From: Erwinia tracheiphila
Lineage (GTDB): Bacteria > Pseudomonadota > Gammaproteobacteria > Enterobacterales > Enterobacteriaceae
Length of the DNA: 64,000 nucleotides
Reading direction: 5' to 3'
NCBI RefSeq assembly: GCF_021365465.1
Contig: NZ_CP089932.1
Coordinates: 1,302,001-1,366,000, forward strand
Part shown: positions 47,903-57,879 of the stretch, one piece after another
How positions within the stretch are numbered: position 1 is the stretch's first letter
Layout of the letters: each line of letters begins with the position of its first letter
Notes under the pieces: model-generated
What the model saw: the letters and a program-made list of their open reading frames with translations, nothing else
What the model was told of the DNA's origin: nothing
Database searches by the model: none
Program-made: the position numbers and the translations under genes

Positions 47903-47984
47903 ACTACTTTTCCTTTATTAATCAAAATGGGCTAAAGTATGTTGGCATGCTATTTTTCCTTTTTCAATCAAAACAGGCTTAGGT
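47893..47984. repeat. Imperfect 46-bp tandem duplication over a gene start
   Basis: Two units, 47893-47938 and 47939-47984, both beginning ATGTTGGCAT and sharing TCCTTT, ATCAAAA and GGCT in register. Each unit contains, on the minus strand, a ribosome-binding site and an ATG-CCA-ACA start. The upstream copy opens a short MPTYFSPF frame, the inner copy the 101-codon gene. Confidence 0.8.
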
Positions 47985-48165
47985 TAAGAGTATCATTTTA
48001 AAATCAGGGATTGTCTATTAGGGTATAACCTGACAGCCCCTGAAGTATTAAGAATACACAAAAGAATGCTCTACTCACCACAACAAGGGAAAACCCTGAA
48101 TTTAACATATTTTTTAAAGGCTATTTTACTGCATTCACCTTCTTGTCCTTTTGTACAGGCGTCTG

Positions 48166-48765
48166 GGTCGTGACGCAGATTTATTGATAATGATGAAGAG
48201 TAAGATACCAACCGATGATCTTATCGTGCATTTCCTCTGACTTAGAAAAGCAAATTGTTCTGCGGGTCAGTCGTTTGATATGTGTGCGAAGATTAAGATT
48301 ATGTCGTTCTGTCCGTTGGGTATATTTCTTGCTCACCACGTGGCCTGTTGCACTTAACAGAACTTTATAAACCGGCCAGGCATCTGTCATATAAAAGGCA
48401 ATGTTAAATTTGCTTAACAGGGCCGGCAATCGTCGCAGGGTCGGGGCATTTCTCGGGCCGAAGACGTGGGCCAGAGCACGTTTGCGGATACGGTCATAAG
48501 CATAGAACAACCACCGGGGATTGCTTTTACACCGCACGTAAGACCATTGTTCACTGGCTTCACAGCAGATAACAACCTCCGTTTCGGGGTCGATATTCTC
48601 AGCTACCTGCTTTGGGGAAATTTTTTTACGTGCCGCAGAACCGTATTGAGGCTGATACCGAGAATCTGTGCGGTATCGCGACATCCGGAACCATTCATGG
48701 CCATATTAACAATGGTCTGGTGTGTGTCTGGTTTGGCACCGGAGTAGCTAAAGTTGAGCAGAAAG
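48166..48765 (-). mobile_element. IS1-family remnant
   Basis: Contains intact insB and the last 50 or so codons of insA (GAKPDTHQTIVNMAMNGSGC, RDTAQILGISLNTVLRHV). The left end and the zinc-finger half of insA are missing; the sequence joins directly to a truncated effector-like gene near 48765. The right end beyond insB reads GGTCGTGACGCAGATTTATTG. Confidence 0.8.
48181..48684 (-). CDS. insB: IS1-family InsB (transposase catalytic part)
   Basis: A 167-residue DDE transposase domain: VICCEASEQWSYV, RWLFYAYDRIRKRALAHVFG, MTDAWPVY and YTQRTERHNLNLRTHIKRLT, ending KIIGWYLTLHHYQ. In IS1 the active enzyme is an InsA-InsB frameshift fusion; since insA is truncated here, this ORF is probably not functional on its own. 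Confidence 0.85.
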   Translation of the reverse strand: MSRYRTDSRYQPQYGSAARKKISPKQVAENIDPETEVVICCEASEQWSYVRCKSNPRWLFYAYDRIRKRALAHVFGPRNAPTLRRLPALLSKFNIAFYMTDAWPVYKVLLSATGHVVSKKYTQRTERHNLNLRTHIKRLTRRTICFSKSEEMHDKIIGWYLTLHHYQ

Positions 48766-49576
48766 CAAAGTTTGAATATTCTTTGAAAGCCACTTTTCTA
48801 CACTCGCCTTCACGCCCTGTCGAACAGGCATTGACCACATCATTCGTCGTTCCGGCAAATGAAAAGCCAATACCAATATACCCCCCTGCCTTAAGGAAAC
48901 GCGCTGCTTTTGCCGCATTACCGACATAATATGAATAGCCCGGAATACCACTCATCCCGGCCGTTGACCATTCATGCACAATAGACTTGCTGGAGAGGTT
49001 TAACGCCCGTTTCATGCTTTCATACTGTCGGAACTTAACCGTATGGCGAGCCAGCGATTTTAACAGCGGTTTGTTAACCAGCTCCTTCAGCTGATTGAGC
49101 AGCTGATTACGTTCAACAAAAAACTGCTGGCTGATCAGCGTTCCCTGTGTACGGAACTGGTTCTGATAGCTGGCCTCAACTTTTTTAAGCGTCTGCCCGA
49201 TGCTGTTGAAGTATTTTTCACCGGCGTCCCCGGCCGTACTGAAAACTTTTTCCCCGATGCCGGTCAGCGCGGCGATGGTGCCGTCATGTCTTTGCATAAA
49301 CCCGGCGGCGTCAGCGTCCACCCCGATAAGGGCCGCACTGGTGGCATTTTTGGTCTGCCGCAGCGTGGTAAGCATATGCGCGGTCAGGGGGGCGGGGGTG
49401 TCGGGGTCGGCCACAATCAGAATCTGTCCCGGCTTCAGATAAGGTGTATCCGCATTGAGTTTCATAAAGAGGCTGGCAGCAGGGGAACGAACATCCCTGA
49501 ACAGTTGCCGCGCCTGATTATCCAGCGATCCCTGTCTTTCGACGATACAGTATCCGGGTGCAATATTACGGGCCAT
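48766..49576 (-). pseudogene. Effector-like gene truncated by the IS1 remnant
   Basis: MARNIAPGYCIVERQGSLDN starts a protein with a LysM-like segment (LKPGQILIVADPDTP), a helical middle and the beginning of a glycine-zipper region (FLKAGGYIGIGFSFAGTT, CSTGREGECRKVAFKEYSNF). I recall a family of type VI-associated antibacterial effectors with this start and a glycine-zipper C-terminus; the C-terminal part is gone and the frame runs 24 codons into the IS1. Assignment to secretion system is inference. Confidence 0.55.
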
Positions 49577-49800
49577 GAGTCCTTTCTCCGTCCGGGTGGA
49601 TGTCAGTGATGATTGCCGTGGGTGGGTCCTGCCACGGGTTTAATCAAAACCGCGGTAAATATAAATAATTCTGCTGCGTTACGCAAAACGTGTTGTATTA
49701 CTGGTAGGTGTGGTTGACAGCAGGTCAATGCAGAATGTCGGGCTATAAGGTATTGTTTATCTTTATCGCCCTTTTGCAGTGGGCACGTTTGGGGGTTATC

Positions 49801-50133
49801 GTGAACAAAATGACAGTATACAGAATCCCTCTTGGGAATAGTAAATCCGGTGATCTTGAGGGTGCTAAAACGCTATTCGAGAATAATGAAAAAATGTTTG
49901 AAAATACTCTTCTATCTAAATACGCCGAGGATTATCGTTATTTTATGCTGCACGAAACATTTACGGTTTTATCTGTCACACATGACATGATTGAATATAC
50001 CTGTAAGCTGAATTTCTATGCCGGTTGCACCGATCAGAACGAAACCTTTGATGAACATGCGAGTGTCAGGTATCGAATCGAAGACGATCATATTGTTTTC
50101 GAATTAGATGAAACTGTCTGGTATCCGCAATAA
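49801..50133 (+). CDS. Unknown 110-residue protein
   Basis: GTG 49801 has GGGGG six bases upstream and starts MNKMTVYRIPLGNSKSGDLE; ATG 49810 is an alternative. The protein is acidic (FENNEKMFENTLLSKYAEDY; ending HIVFELDETVWYPQ) with no signal peptide. Its size, acidity and place next to a truncated effector gene are compatible with an orphan immunity protein, though it is on the opposite strand. No family recognised. Confidence 0.5.
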   Translation: MNKMTVYRIPLGNSKSGDLEGAKTLFENNEKMFENTLLSKYAEDYRYFMLHETFTVLSVTHDMIEYTCKLNFYAGCTDQNETFDEHASVRYRIEDDHIVFELDETVWYPQ

Positions 50134-50746
50134 AAATTTAAATGATTGAGGGCTTCCTTTGATGCTGAATTACCCCTGTTAAATCAACGCGGACACCCTG
50201 AATTTTTTCCAAGTTTTGGTGAAGTGGTCAGAAAACAGCTCGTGAATTGTATTTACGCTCCGAACACTTCGAACGAAAGTGTAGAATTGACCCGTTTTCC
50301 ATTCCTCCCGCCGATCAGATAAAACAAGTTTTAAATAGCTGCACGGAATAGTGCTCCGATTTTCACCAATCCTCAGTACACAGGGAATGGTGCCCTGAGT
50401 TGAGGCATCCAGTCATCATATGAGATTGTCGGTCTCCAGTCCTGACGGGACAGATATTATCCAATTTTAGCAACTGTCGCGGTATCAGATGCAGCTATTT
50501 TATTGATAGTGAATATCAGCTGTCATGGGAATCCACGTTTGTGTTGAGGAGGATGATCAAAACGATGTCATTAATAGCAGGAGAAATGGGGTTCATGGTG
50601 AAAAATCAGCGGCAGGATATAGGCTCATCATTAACAATATTTAACTTTCAGATATTATGTTCTTTTGGGGATGTATTCCACTTATTAATGGTGCTGGCTG
50701 AACCACAATTATGAGTGGTGCAGTAAATATATTCGTATTATTCTGT
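50134..50746. other. Intergenic region without recognised genes
   Basis: About 610 bases with frequent stops in all frames. Short stretches look like decayed coding sequence but I could not assign them. It ends in the octanucleotide array. Confidence 0.5.
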
Positions 50747-50834
50747 TGCGCTAATGCGCTAATGCGCTAATGCGCTAATGCGCTAATGCGCTAATGCGCT
50801 AATGCGCTAATGCGCTAATGCGCTAATACGCTAA
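50747..50834. repeat. Octanucleotide tandem array (TGCGCTAA)10 plus one variant
   Basis: Ten perfect copies of TGCGCTAA (50747-50826) followed by one TACGCTAA copy. It is in non-coding DNA 232 bases upstream of the chitin-active oxygenase gene. Perfect arrays of this length are prone to slipped-strand copy-number change. Confidence 0.97.
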
Positions 50835-51065
50835 TACCTTTAAAAATAGTAAGTCATTTTTTACTGGTTTGCTGTCAAAAATTGGAATTGCATCTCTTAG
50901 CCTTTTCTTTATTAATTAAGTTGATTATCACAATGGCACGATTATCTATTTTCATAAATAATTATCGGATCAAAAGATAATTGACTTCCCTCATTTATTG
51001 CTGAACAGATGAAAGCCAAGCCATCTTAGCACATTACATAAATGTTAATTTCAAAGGTAAACAAT

Positions 51066-52664
51066 ATGAAACCACGTTTAAAATACCCTGAATGGAAGGC
51101 ATCAGGATTTTTGCTGTCAGGAATGATGATATCGTTCTTTTCCCTCTGGCTCCCTGTCAAACAGGCTGAGGCCCATGGTGCAGTGGGCTACCCCATAGCC
51201 CGGCAATATCAGTGTTTTGTTGAAGGCGGGTTTTGGGGTAATCCGGCAAATATTCGTTCTGCCGATTGTCGGCAGGCGATTCTTAATGGTGGTGCTAACC
51301 CGCAGTGGCCTTTCCAGCAGTGGAATGAACTTTCCGCGAATCCGACTAACCCAGGAGATTTTGAAACGGTAAAACGTGCAGTGCCTGATGGCTTACTTTG
51401 TGCGGGAGGCGACCCCAGAAAGAGAGGGCTTGATGACACTCCCACAACATTGTGGCGCAAAACGAAAATCACGCCGGACAACGGATATTTCCAGTTGCGC
51501 TGGGATAACACACAGGCTCACAATCCCTCCAGGATGTATATTTACATCACCAAGCCCGGCTACAATCCGACGCAGCCCCTGCACTGGGACGATTTGGAAA
51601 AAATTTATGATCAACAGTCACCTGCTCCAGTCCCTGCAAATAATACCGGCCATGTTGCAGGTACAGTAGGCACTTTCTATCTGCTTAACGTCAAAATTCC
51701 CGAAGGCCGCACTGGCGATGCTATTATTTACAGTTGGTGGCAACGTGAAGATGCAGGCAACGAAGGTTTCTTCAACTGTAGTGATGTGACTATCGAACCT
51801 GAACAGGGCGTGTCTTTTCCCTGGAAAGACGGTGGTCGATATTACACGCCAGATCTTCGGCCTGCACCAGGTGACAGTGTGCAGTTCCGTGTGATGGGGG
51901 GAAATACACAGGGACTTGAAGCGGTCAATGTGCGCTTGCCAATTACCTCGCACAATCAGGCAAGTAACGTCTGGACCAATGAATTGGCAAACGTATTGAA
52001 TGCGCAATATGCCAGTCTGGTCAGGGTCGGTGTGCGCAATGGAAATCAGATTGGTTATTTAGCCACGGATTTTGCGGCGAATAAAATATGGTTACTGAAA
52101 GGTTATAGTAGCGCCCTGGATATTATTCCTGGCAGTCCGGCACCGGACCCAACACCCGAGGCAGCGCCCATTGCCCGCATTACCGCACCCGCCAGCGTAC
52201 AGGCCAGTACCATGGCAAGTTTCTCCGCGAGCCAGTCAACAGGCCAGCATATCAGTTACAAATGGGCGTTCCGTCACTTTGTTCCTGCATCAAGTATTGG
52301 TGAGAGCGTTTCGGTGAAAGCAGAAGATTCGACGACAGAGTTGATCGGTAGCGTTTCGCTTACCGTCACGGACAGCCACGGCCGTCAGGCTACTTCTGAA
52401 AAAACGGTGCGTATTATTCCCCAACCCTCTCCGGGCCAGTATCCGCAGTGGAGTCGCGCAGATGTGTCATCCTATCATGCAGGCACCATTGTCACAGGAC
52501 TGGACGGACATGCCTGGGTTTGTAAACCTTTCCCATACTCCCAATGGTGTTCACAGAGCGTACCGACCAGTTGGACCGATCAGAACTGGGCATATGCACC
52601 CGGTAGCCATGCGGCAAATGCGTTAGCTGAGGAGAACCGTGCCTGGACAGCGTTATTACATTAA
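51066..52664 (+). CDS. AA10 lytic polysaccharide monooxygenase with chitin-binding modules (GbpA/CBP-like)
   Basis: A 532-residue exported protein. The signal peptide is cut at AEA-HGAVGYP, leaving an N-terminal histidine, one half of the copper histidine brace; the second is in NTQAHNPSRMY. An AA10 domain (to about residue 200) is followed by a GbpA-like middle domain, a PKD-like domain (PIARITAPASVQASTMASFS) and a C-terminal CBM5/12 (PQWSRADVSSYHAG...WVCKPFPYSQWCS). It should oxidatively cleave chitin. ATG 51066 has AAGG eight bases upstream. Confidence 0.9.
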   Translation: MKPRLKYPEWKASGFLLSGMMISFFSLWLPVKQAEAHGAVGYPIARQYQCFVEGGFWGNPANIRSADCRQAILNGGANPQWPFQQWNELSANPTNPGDFETVKRAVPDGLLCAGGDPRKRGLDDTPTTLWRKTKITPDNGYFQLRWDNTQAHNPSRMYIYITKPGYNPTQPLHWDDLEKIYDQQSPAPVPANNTGHVAGTVGTFYLLNVKIPEGRTGDAIIYSWWQREDAGNEGFFNCSDVTIEPEQGVSFPWKDGGRYYTPDLRPAPGDSVQFRVMGGNTQGLEAVNVRLPITSHNQASNVWTNELANVLNAQYASLVRVGVRNGNQIGYLATDFAANKIWLLKGYSSALDIIPGSPAPDPTPEAAPIARITAPASVQASTMASFSASQSTGQHISYKWAFRHFVPASSIGESVSVKAEDSTTELIGSVSLTVTDSHGRQATSEKTVRIIPQPSPGQYPQWSRADVSSYHAGTIVTGLDGHAWVCKPFPYSQWCSQSVPTSWTDQNWAYAPGSHAANALAEENRAWTALLH

Positions 52665-52886
52665 CAGGATGCTAAATATATCCCGGTGCTTTGCAAGTCA
52701 TACGCAGGCCCGGGATGCAAAGGGTATGAAAGGAAAAAAGACAACGGTTTTGCAGATGTGACAGAGTGACGATAAATTTTTGTCTCAGCAGAATCGCTGT
52801 AGGGCCGTAACCGGAAAAGCAATGACGATCGCAGGCGTTTAATGTGAATGCTGACTCGCGTTGGACGTCTTTTAATCGAAATAGAT

Positions 52887-52918
52887 AATACGTTTACCTG
52901 AATCTGGGTAAACGTATT
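52887..52918. terminator. Hairpin between the oxygenase and ligase genes
   Basis: AATACGTTTACC/GGTAAACGTATT, a 12-bp perfect stem with an 8-base loop, between two convergent genes. It probably terminates both. Confidence 0.75.
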
Positions 52919-52964
52919 AAAAAATAGCGATGGATAACAGACTGAGAGGGATACCCCCGCAGCA

Positions 52965-54251
52965 TTATGATGGTGATTGATCTGCTGGCGAATAGCGACT
53001 GGCACGAACTAACAGAATCAGTGTACTGAATACCACCACATATTCCACGGAGATAAACAGGACATCCGTCATGCCGTACAGCAAAGCAGATAGTGTAACA
53101 ACAGAAATTGGATTGCCTAAAAATCCCCTCAAGCCATTGTCGAATAGTAATTTGCCAAAGAAAAATAAAAGTACTATTACCCCGGCAATACCGAAAAGCG
53201 ACGCGTATTGAATAAACTCATTGTGTAAATGAACATCAATATAATCGAGGGCAAAAGAGTTGGGGTTGTGGGATGCAACCAGCCATTCCTTTATGATAGT
53301 GTTACGCGTTATTTGTGTTTCGCCTAACGGGTTTTCTGCGATAGCCACCATTCCAGACTTCCACATGGTAAAGCGTGAACCTAACGATGTATGATCGTCT
53401 CCCTCATTAAATTTCAGGATTTCCTGTTTTGTAGTATCAAAACGGGAGGCGATAATGTTCTTGCCTAATATGCCAACGACGCAAAAAGATATAATTATCG
53501 CGCTGATGGGAACCAGTTTAAGCGACTTGCTTTGGCATAATGTTTTAATGATGAGCAGCAGACCAAGAGTAATATGAATAAACATGGCAGAACGCGTTTC
53601 TGTCAGAAATATTATATAGACTGAGAGTAAATAGGCGAACAGGATGCTGATATGCCTGAGTGATACTCTGTTAATGCGATTAAGCATTATCATCATCGTG
53701 AGCGCCATTGCACTGTACGCATAAGCGGTCATTGTCGCACGATTAATGCCGAGCGTGATTCTTTCTATACCGTTAATGTGCTGCCAGATTCCTCCAGCGC
53801 TGGAAAAAATAAAAGCAGCCGCAAATGAAATCCATGCCAGCTTACACAGTAGCGGTTGGCTGATAAATTCCTCGCGGATACCCCAAAGGATAAACATTGA
53901 AATAAGAGTGGCAAGAAACCAGCGTTTCGCCGGTGTAAAAAGTAGTCCATTGTCAACATCGGCTACGGCATAATGTGCGGCAATAACCGACCATACAGCA
54001 TACATTACCGATAAGGCAAAAAATGGAAGAACAATTTTTGTTGATGTTATTGCTGATTTGGTTTTTCGATAATTAATGAAAATACCAACTATACTCAGAT
54101 AGCTGCAAAAATAAAAGGCAATACGACAAGATTTCTCACTAATAAAGCTTAGGGGAAGTGTTAAAAAAAGAAGTGTGATAGCAACAATAAACAGCGAGCG
54201 AGTCAGGCGTTCATGCATGGAATAGCGTTTAAATACGGCCAGGTAAGACAT
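52965..54251 (-). CDS. O-antigen ligase/polymerase family membrane protein
   Basis: A 428-residue protein with about twelve membrane helices and a large periplasmic loop near the C-terminus. Family landmarks are FLTETRSAMFIHI and the loop motif DVHLHNEFIQYASLFGIAG with the conserved His. This is the WaaL/Wzy fold that joins O-antigen to lipid A-core or polymerises glycans. TTGGGA precedes ATG 54251. No other LPS genes are nearby, so the exact substrate is open. Confidence 0.8.
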   Translation of the reverse strand: MSYLAVFKRYSMHERLTRSLFIVAITLLFLTLPLSFISEKSCRIAFYFCSYLSIVGIFINYRKTKSAITSTKIVLPFFALSVMYAVWSVIAAHYAVADVDNGLLFTPAKRWFLATLISMFILWGIREEFISQPLLCKLAWISFAAAFIFSSAGGIWQHINGIERITLGINRATMTAYAYSAMALTMMIMLNRINRVSLRHISILFAYLLSVYIIFLTETRSAMFIHITLGLLLIIKTLCQSKSLKLVPISAIIISFCVVGILGKNIIASRFDTTKQEILKFNEGDDHTSLGSRFTMWKSGMVAIAENPLGETQITRNTIIKEWLVASHNPNSFALDYIDVHLHNEFIQYASLFGIAGVIVLLFFFGKLLFDNGLRGFLGNPISVVTLSALLYGMTDVLFISVEYVVVFSTLILLVRASRYSPADQSPS

Positions 54252-54515
54252 TATTATTTTCCCAAGTAAAGCTGTATAACTATATTGAGTGATTACCTTG
54301 TTTATTTATACCGTTCTCAGCGAGCTTGTGATGCTTGTCATATGCTATTCTCAGTAGAGTTCAGGCTAAACATTATTCCACATCCCGAAGATGAAGACGC
54401 CTGTTTATAGCTTATGCACAAGCAAAAATCAAAAGAAGCCAGTGCATCGTCCGTGATGCCGTCGGCGGGCCTTCATCAAAGCATACGGCTGCCTGTTACC
54501 CAGTCGCTGCTGACA

Positions 54516-55355
54516 TCAAACCAGTTTATCTACCAGCGCCTCACTATGACACATATGACTGGAGGCCCGCGCCGGGTCGCGTTGTACCAGTCCCATAAAC
54601 AGCAGATCGGTAAGGATCAGCTGTGCTGCCGTTGATGAAATAGTCGCGCGGCGGCTGCTTTGTTCTTCTGCTACCGTATAAAGACAATGGGTGGCCGACT
54701 GCTGTAACGTGTTTGGGGTAAAGTCGGTAAAAGCCAGCACATTCGCACCAAGACGTTTTGCTTCCTGCGCAGCCAGATTGATTTCACGCCGCTCTCCGGT
54801 ATAGGAAATCGCCAGCAGCACATCGTTGACGTCCAGTACCTGAACGCTGGCCAGCAAGGCGTGCATATCCTGTTCAGCAACTGCGTTGATACCAATTTTC
54901 ATGAGCTTCCATGAAAAGTCTTTAGCGACCAGACCGGACGTCCCAATCCCGACCAAAACAATACGTCTGGCTTCTTTTAACAGCCGTAAGGTTTCCAGCA
55001 GCATCTCTTCGCTATTGATATTAAGTGTTGCTTTGATTGCGGACTGTTTTTCCACCAGCAGTTTTTCACCGACGGCTTTTAGCGGATCGTCGCTGAGGAT
55101 GAGATTGTGGACGGTGATGGCCTCTTTAGCGGTCGGCGCGTCGCTCAGTGCCATCTTAAGGGCAGGGAAGCCCTTGTAGCCAAGTTTTTGGGCAAATTTC
55201 ACCACGCTTGACTGACTTACACCCGATTCCTCTGCCAGCTTTTGCGAGCTGAGATAGCGCGCCCGCTCAGGTTGCGATAACAGAAAGTCTGCCAGGCGAC
55301 GCTCATTTTGCGCCAGGGATGCATAGAGCTGGCGGATACGTAACAGTGAACTCAT
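54516..55355 (-). CDS. yfhH: YfhH, RpiR-family regulator (MurR-like)
   Basis: A 279-residue transcription regulator with an N-terminal RpiR helix-turn-helix (EESGVSQSSVVKFAQKLGYK) and a C-terminal SIS sugar-phosphate domain (VLVGIGTSGLVAKDFSWKLM). It ends CHSEALVDKLV, like YfhH. ATG 55355 with CCGGAG upstream is preferred to the earlier ATG at 55379. It is divergent from murQ, so it may regulate it, as MurR does in E. coli. Confidence 0.88.
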   Translation of the reverse strand: MSSLLRIRQLYASLAQNERRLADFLLSQPERARYLSSQKLAEESGVSQSSVVKFAQKLGYKGFPALKMALSDAPTAKEAITVHNLILSDDPLKAVGEKLLVEKQSAIKATLNINSEEMLLETLRLLKEARRIVLVGIGTSGLVAKDFSWKLMKIGINAVAEQDMHALLASVQVLDVNDVLLAISYTGERREINLAAQEAKRLGANVLAFTDFTPNTLQQSATHCLYTVAEEQSSRRATISSTAAQLILTDLLFMGLVQRDPARASSHMCHSEALVDKLV

Positions 55356-55547
55356 CAATCGAAATCTCCGGCAGGACATGCCAACATAGACGGTGCTTCG
55401 GGCAGCGCCTTGAACACCGCCTGAAGTGATTCAGCCCCTGATGGGGCAGAAACGCACCTGATTTTTAACAGGCAGATATCCGACCCTATGAATATAATAT
55501 TCAACACGTTATTTGCATTAAGAATTAAAAATTCAGTTGAGGATAGC

Positions 55548-56441
55548 ATGAATCTTGCTTCACTGGTTTCTGAAACACGCAATGCTGACACGATGGAACT
55601 CGACAATCTTTCCACGCTGGAGATGGTCACTAAATTCAACCAGCAGGATGCCACCGTCGCCATAGCGGTAAGCAAAACTCTGCCTGATGTGGCACGAGCG
55701 GTGGATGCAGCCGCGCTTTCATTGAGTGAGGGAGGGCGTCTGATTTACGTCGGCGCGGGCACCAGCGGGCGGCTTGGTGTACTGGATGCTTCTGAATGCC
55801 CACCTACCTTTGGTGTTCCTCACGGCGTGGTTGTCGGGCTGATTGCCGGAGGCCCCGGTGCGATGCTTAAGGCCGTGGAAGGGGCTGAGGACGACCCACA
55901 GCTTGGCATTGACGATTTGTCCGCACTCAATCTCACGGCGCGGGATATGGTCGTGGGCATTGCGGCTTCCGGGCGGACACCTTACGTTATTGGCGCATTA
56001 CGCTTTGCCCACCAGCTGGGTTGCCGCACGGTGGCACTGTCCTGCAATCCTGATTCACCGATTGCGCAGGAAGCAGACATTGCCATTTCTCCGGTGGTGG
56101 GACCGGAAGCCCTGACAGGTTCAACACGTCTGAAGTCAGGCACCGCACAGAAGCTGGTGTTAAATATGCTTTCTACCGGCGCGATGGTGAAAACCGGCAA
56201 GGTTTATCAAAACCTGATGGTGGATATGCAGGCGACTAACATTAAGTTGGTTGATCGTGCCAGCCGTATGGTTTGCGAGGCCACCGGCTGTGCGGTTGCA
56301 GACGCCGTCGCCGCCCTCAGGCAGTCAAACTATGCGGTGAAAACCGCCATTTTAATGATCCTGAGTGAAGTGACGGCAGCGCAAGCTGAAACGTTACTGC
56401 TTAAACACAAAGGCTTTCTGCGTTCAGCATTGCGTGATTAA
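55548..56441 (+). CDS. murQ: MurQ, N-acetylmuramic acid 6-phosphate etherase
   Basis: A 297-residue SIS-fold etherase that converts MurNAc-6-P to GlcNAc-6-P and lactate in cell-wall recycling. Motifs are [32 protein letters not shown] and [17 protein letters not shown] 55548 follows GAGGATAGC; the earlier ATG at 55488 adds an unconserved extension. No murP transporter follows, so the substrate may come from anhydro-MurNAc recycling. Confidence 0.95.
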   Translation: MNLASLVSETRNADTMELDNLSTLEMVTKFNQQDATVAIAVSKTLPDVARAVDAAALSLSEGGRLIYVGAGTSGRLGVLDASECPPTFGVPHGVVVGLIAGGPGAMLKAVEGAEDDPQLGIDDLSALNLTARDMVVGIAASGRTPYVIGALRFAHQLGCRTVALSCNPDSPIAQEADIAISPVVGPEALTGSTRLKSGTAQKLVLNMLSTGAMVKTGKVYQNLMVDMQATNIKLVDRASRMVCEATGCAVADAVAALRQSNYAVKTAILMILSEVTAAQAETLLLKHKGFLRSALRD

Positions 56442-56679
56442 CAGCAGATTTGGCGTACAGCGAGCAGGCCTGTTAACAGGCGTCGTTAAAGCACCGGGTG
56501 GTTGCGTATTGATCAATGTCTACACTTAAGGCGGTGCCATTAATGATGGCGGTGCAGGTTGGCCGCTGTGTAAGGTACACAGCATGTGCTGATCCATGAT
56601 GGTATCAAGACTGCCTGAAATGAGACGGTATTACGGAATCGGCGTATTAATGGGATTTAATCATCCTGAGGAGCTATGT

Positions 56680-57318
56680 TTGAGCACTGGTCAGCAACGG
56701 CGCGTGGTGTTTTTTGATCTTGACGGTACGCTTCATCAGCAGGATATGTTCGGCACCTTTTTGCGCTATTTGCTCTGGTGTCACCCGCTGAATTTGCTGC
56801 TGGTTATTCCACTTTTACCGATTGTGGGTCTCTGGCTTCTGGTAAAAGGGCGCGCGTCACGTGGGTCTGTCAGTCTGTTACTGTGGGCGATAACCGTGGG
56901 GCACAGCGAAACGAATATCCAGCGGAAAGAAAAGCAGTTTGCAAAATGGTTTCGTCAGCGGGTGACCGCTTTTCCGGTAGTACAGCAGCGACTGACCGAT
57001 TATCTGGACAGCCCGGACGCTGACGTCTGGTTGATTACGGGGTCGCCTCAGCCGCTGGTTGAACAGGTTTACTTTGATGCGCCTTTTATGCCAAAAGTGA
57101 AACTGATTGGCAGTCAGATGAGCCGCCGTTATGGCGGGCGGGTAATGGCCATGCGCTGTCTGGGCCATGAAAAAGTGGCGCAGCTTGAGGGGAAACTCGG
57201 CACACCTTTACAGCTCTACAGCGGCTACAGTGACAGTAAGCAGGATAATCCGCTGTTATTCTTCTGCCAGCACCGCTGGCGCGTGACGCCTCACGGGGAA
57301 CTGCAACAGCTTGAGTAA
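56680..57318 (+). CDS. pgpC: PgpC (YfhB), phosphatidylglycerophosphatase C
   Basis: A 212-residue HAD-family phosphatase. Motif I is FFDLDGTLHQQD, motif II LITGSPQPLV and the C-terminal motif YSGYSDSKQDNPLL. It makes phosphatidylglycerol from its phosphate. I chose TTG 56680: it has GAGGAG six bases upstream and gives MSTGQQRRVVFFDLDG, the family N-terminus and length. The in-frame ATG at 56650 has no such site. Confidence 0.9.
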   Translation: MSTGQQRRVVFFDLDGTLHQQDMFGTFLRYLLWCHPLNLLLVIPLLPIVGLWLLVKGRASRGSVSLLLWAITVGHSETNIQRKEKQFAKWFRQRVTAFPVVQQRLTDYLDSPDADVWLITGSPQPLVEQVYFDAPFMPKVKLIGSQMSRRYGGRVMAMRCLGHEKVAQLEGKLGTPLQLYSGYSDSKQDNPLLFFCQHRWRVTPHGELQQLE

Positions 57319-57359
57319 ACGGGTATACTCCCCGCCGTTTCAGGCTCGAAATACGGTGA

Positions 57360-57869
<510 letters not shown>

Positions 57870-57879
57870 GCTTTCTGGA

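Noticed and set aside
50747-50834. Octamer array considered as a CRISPR or a replication iteron set
   Set aside because: The units are directly adjacent with no spacers and only 8 bp long, and no cas, rep or partition gene is nearby.
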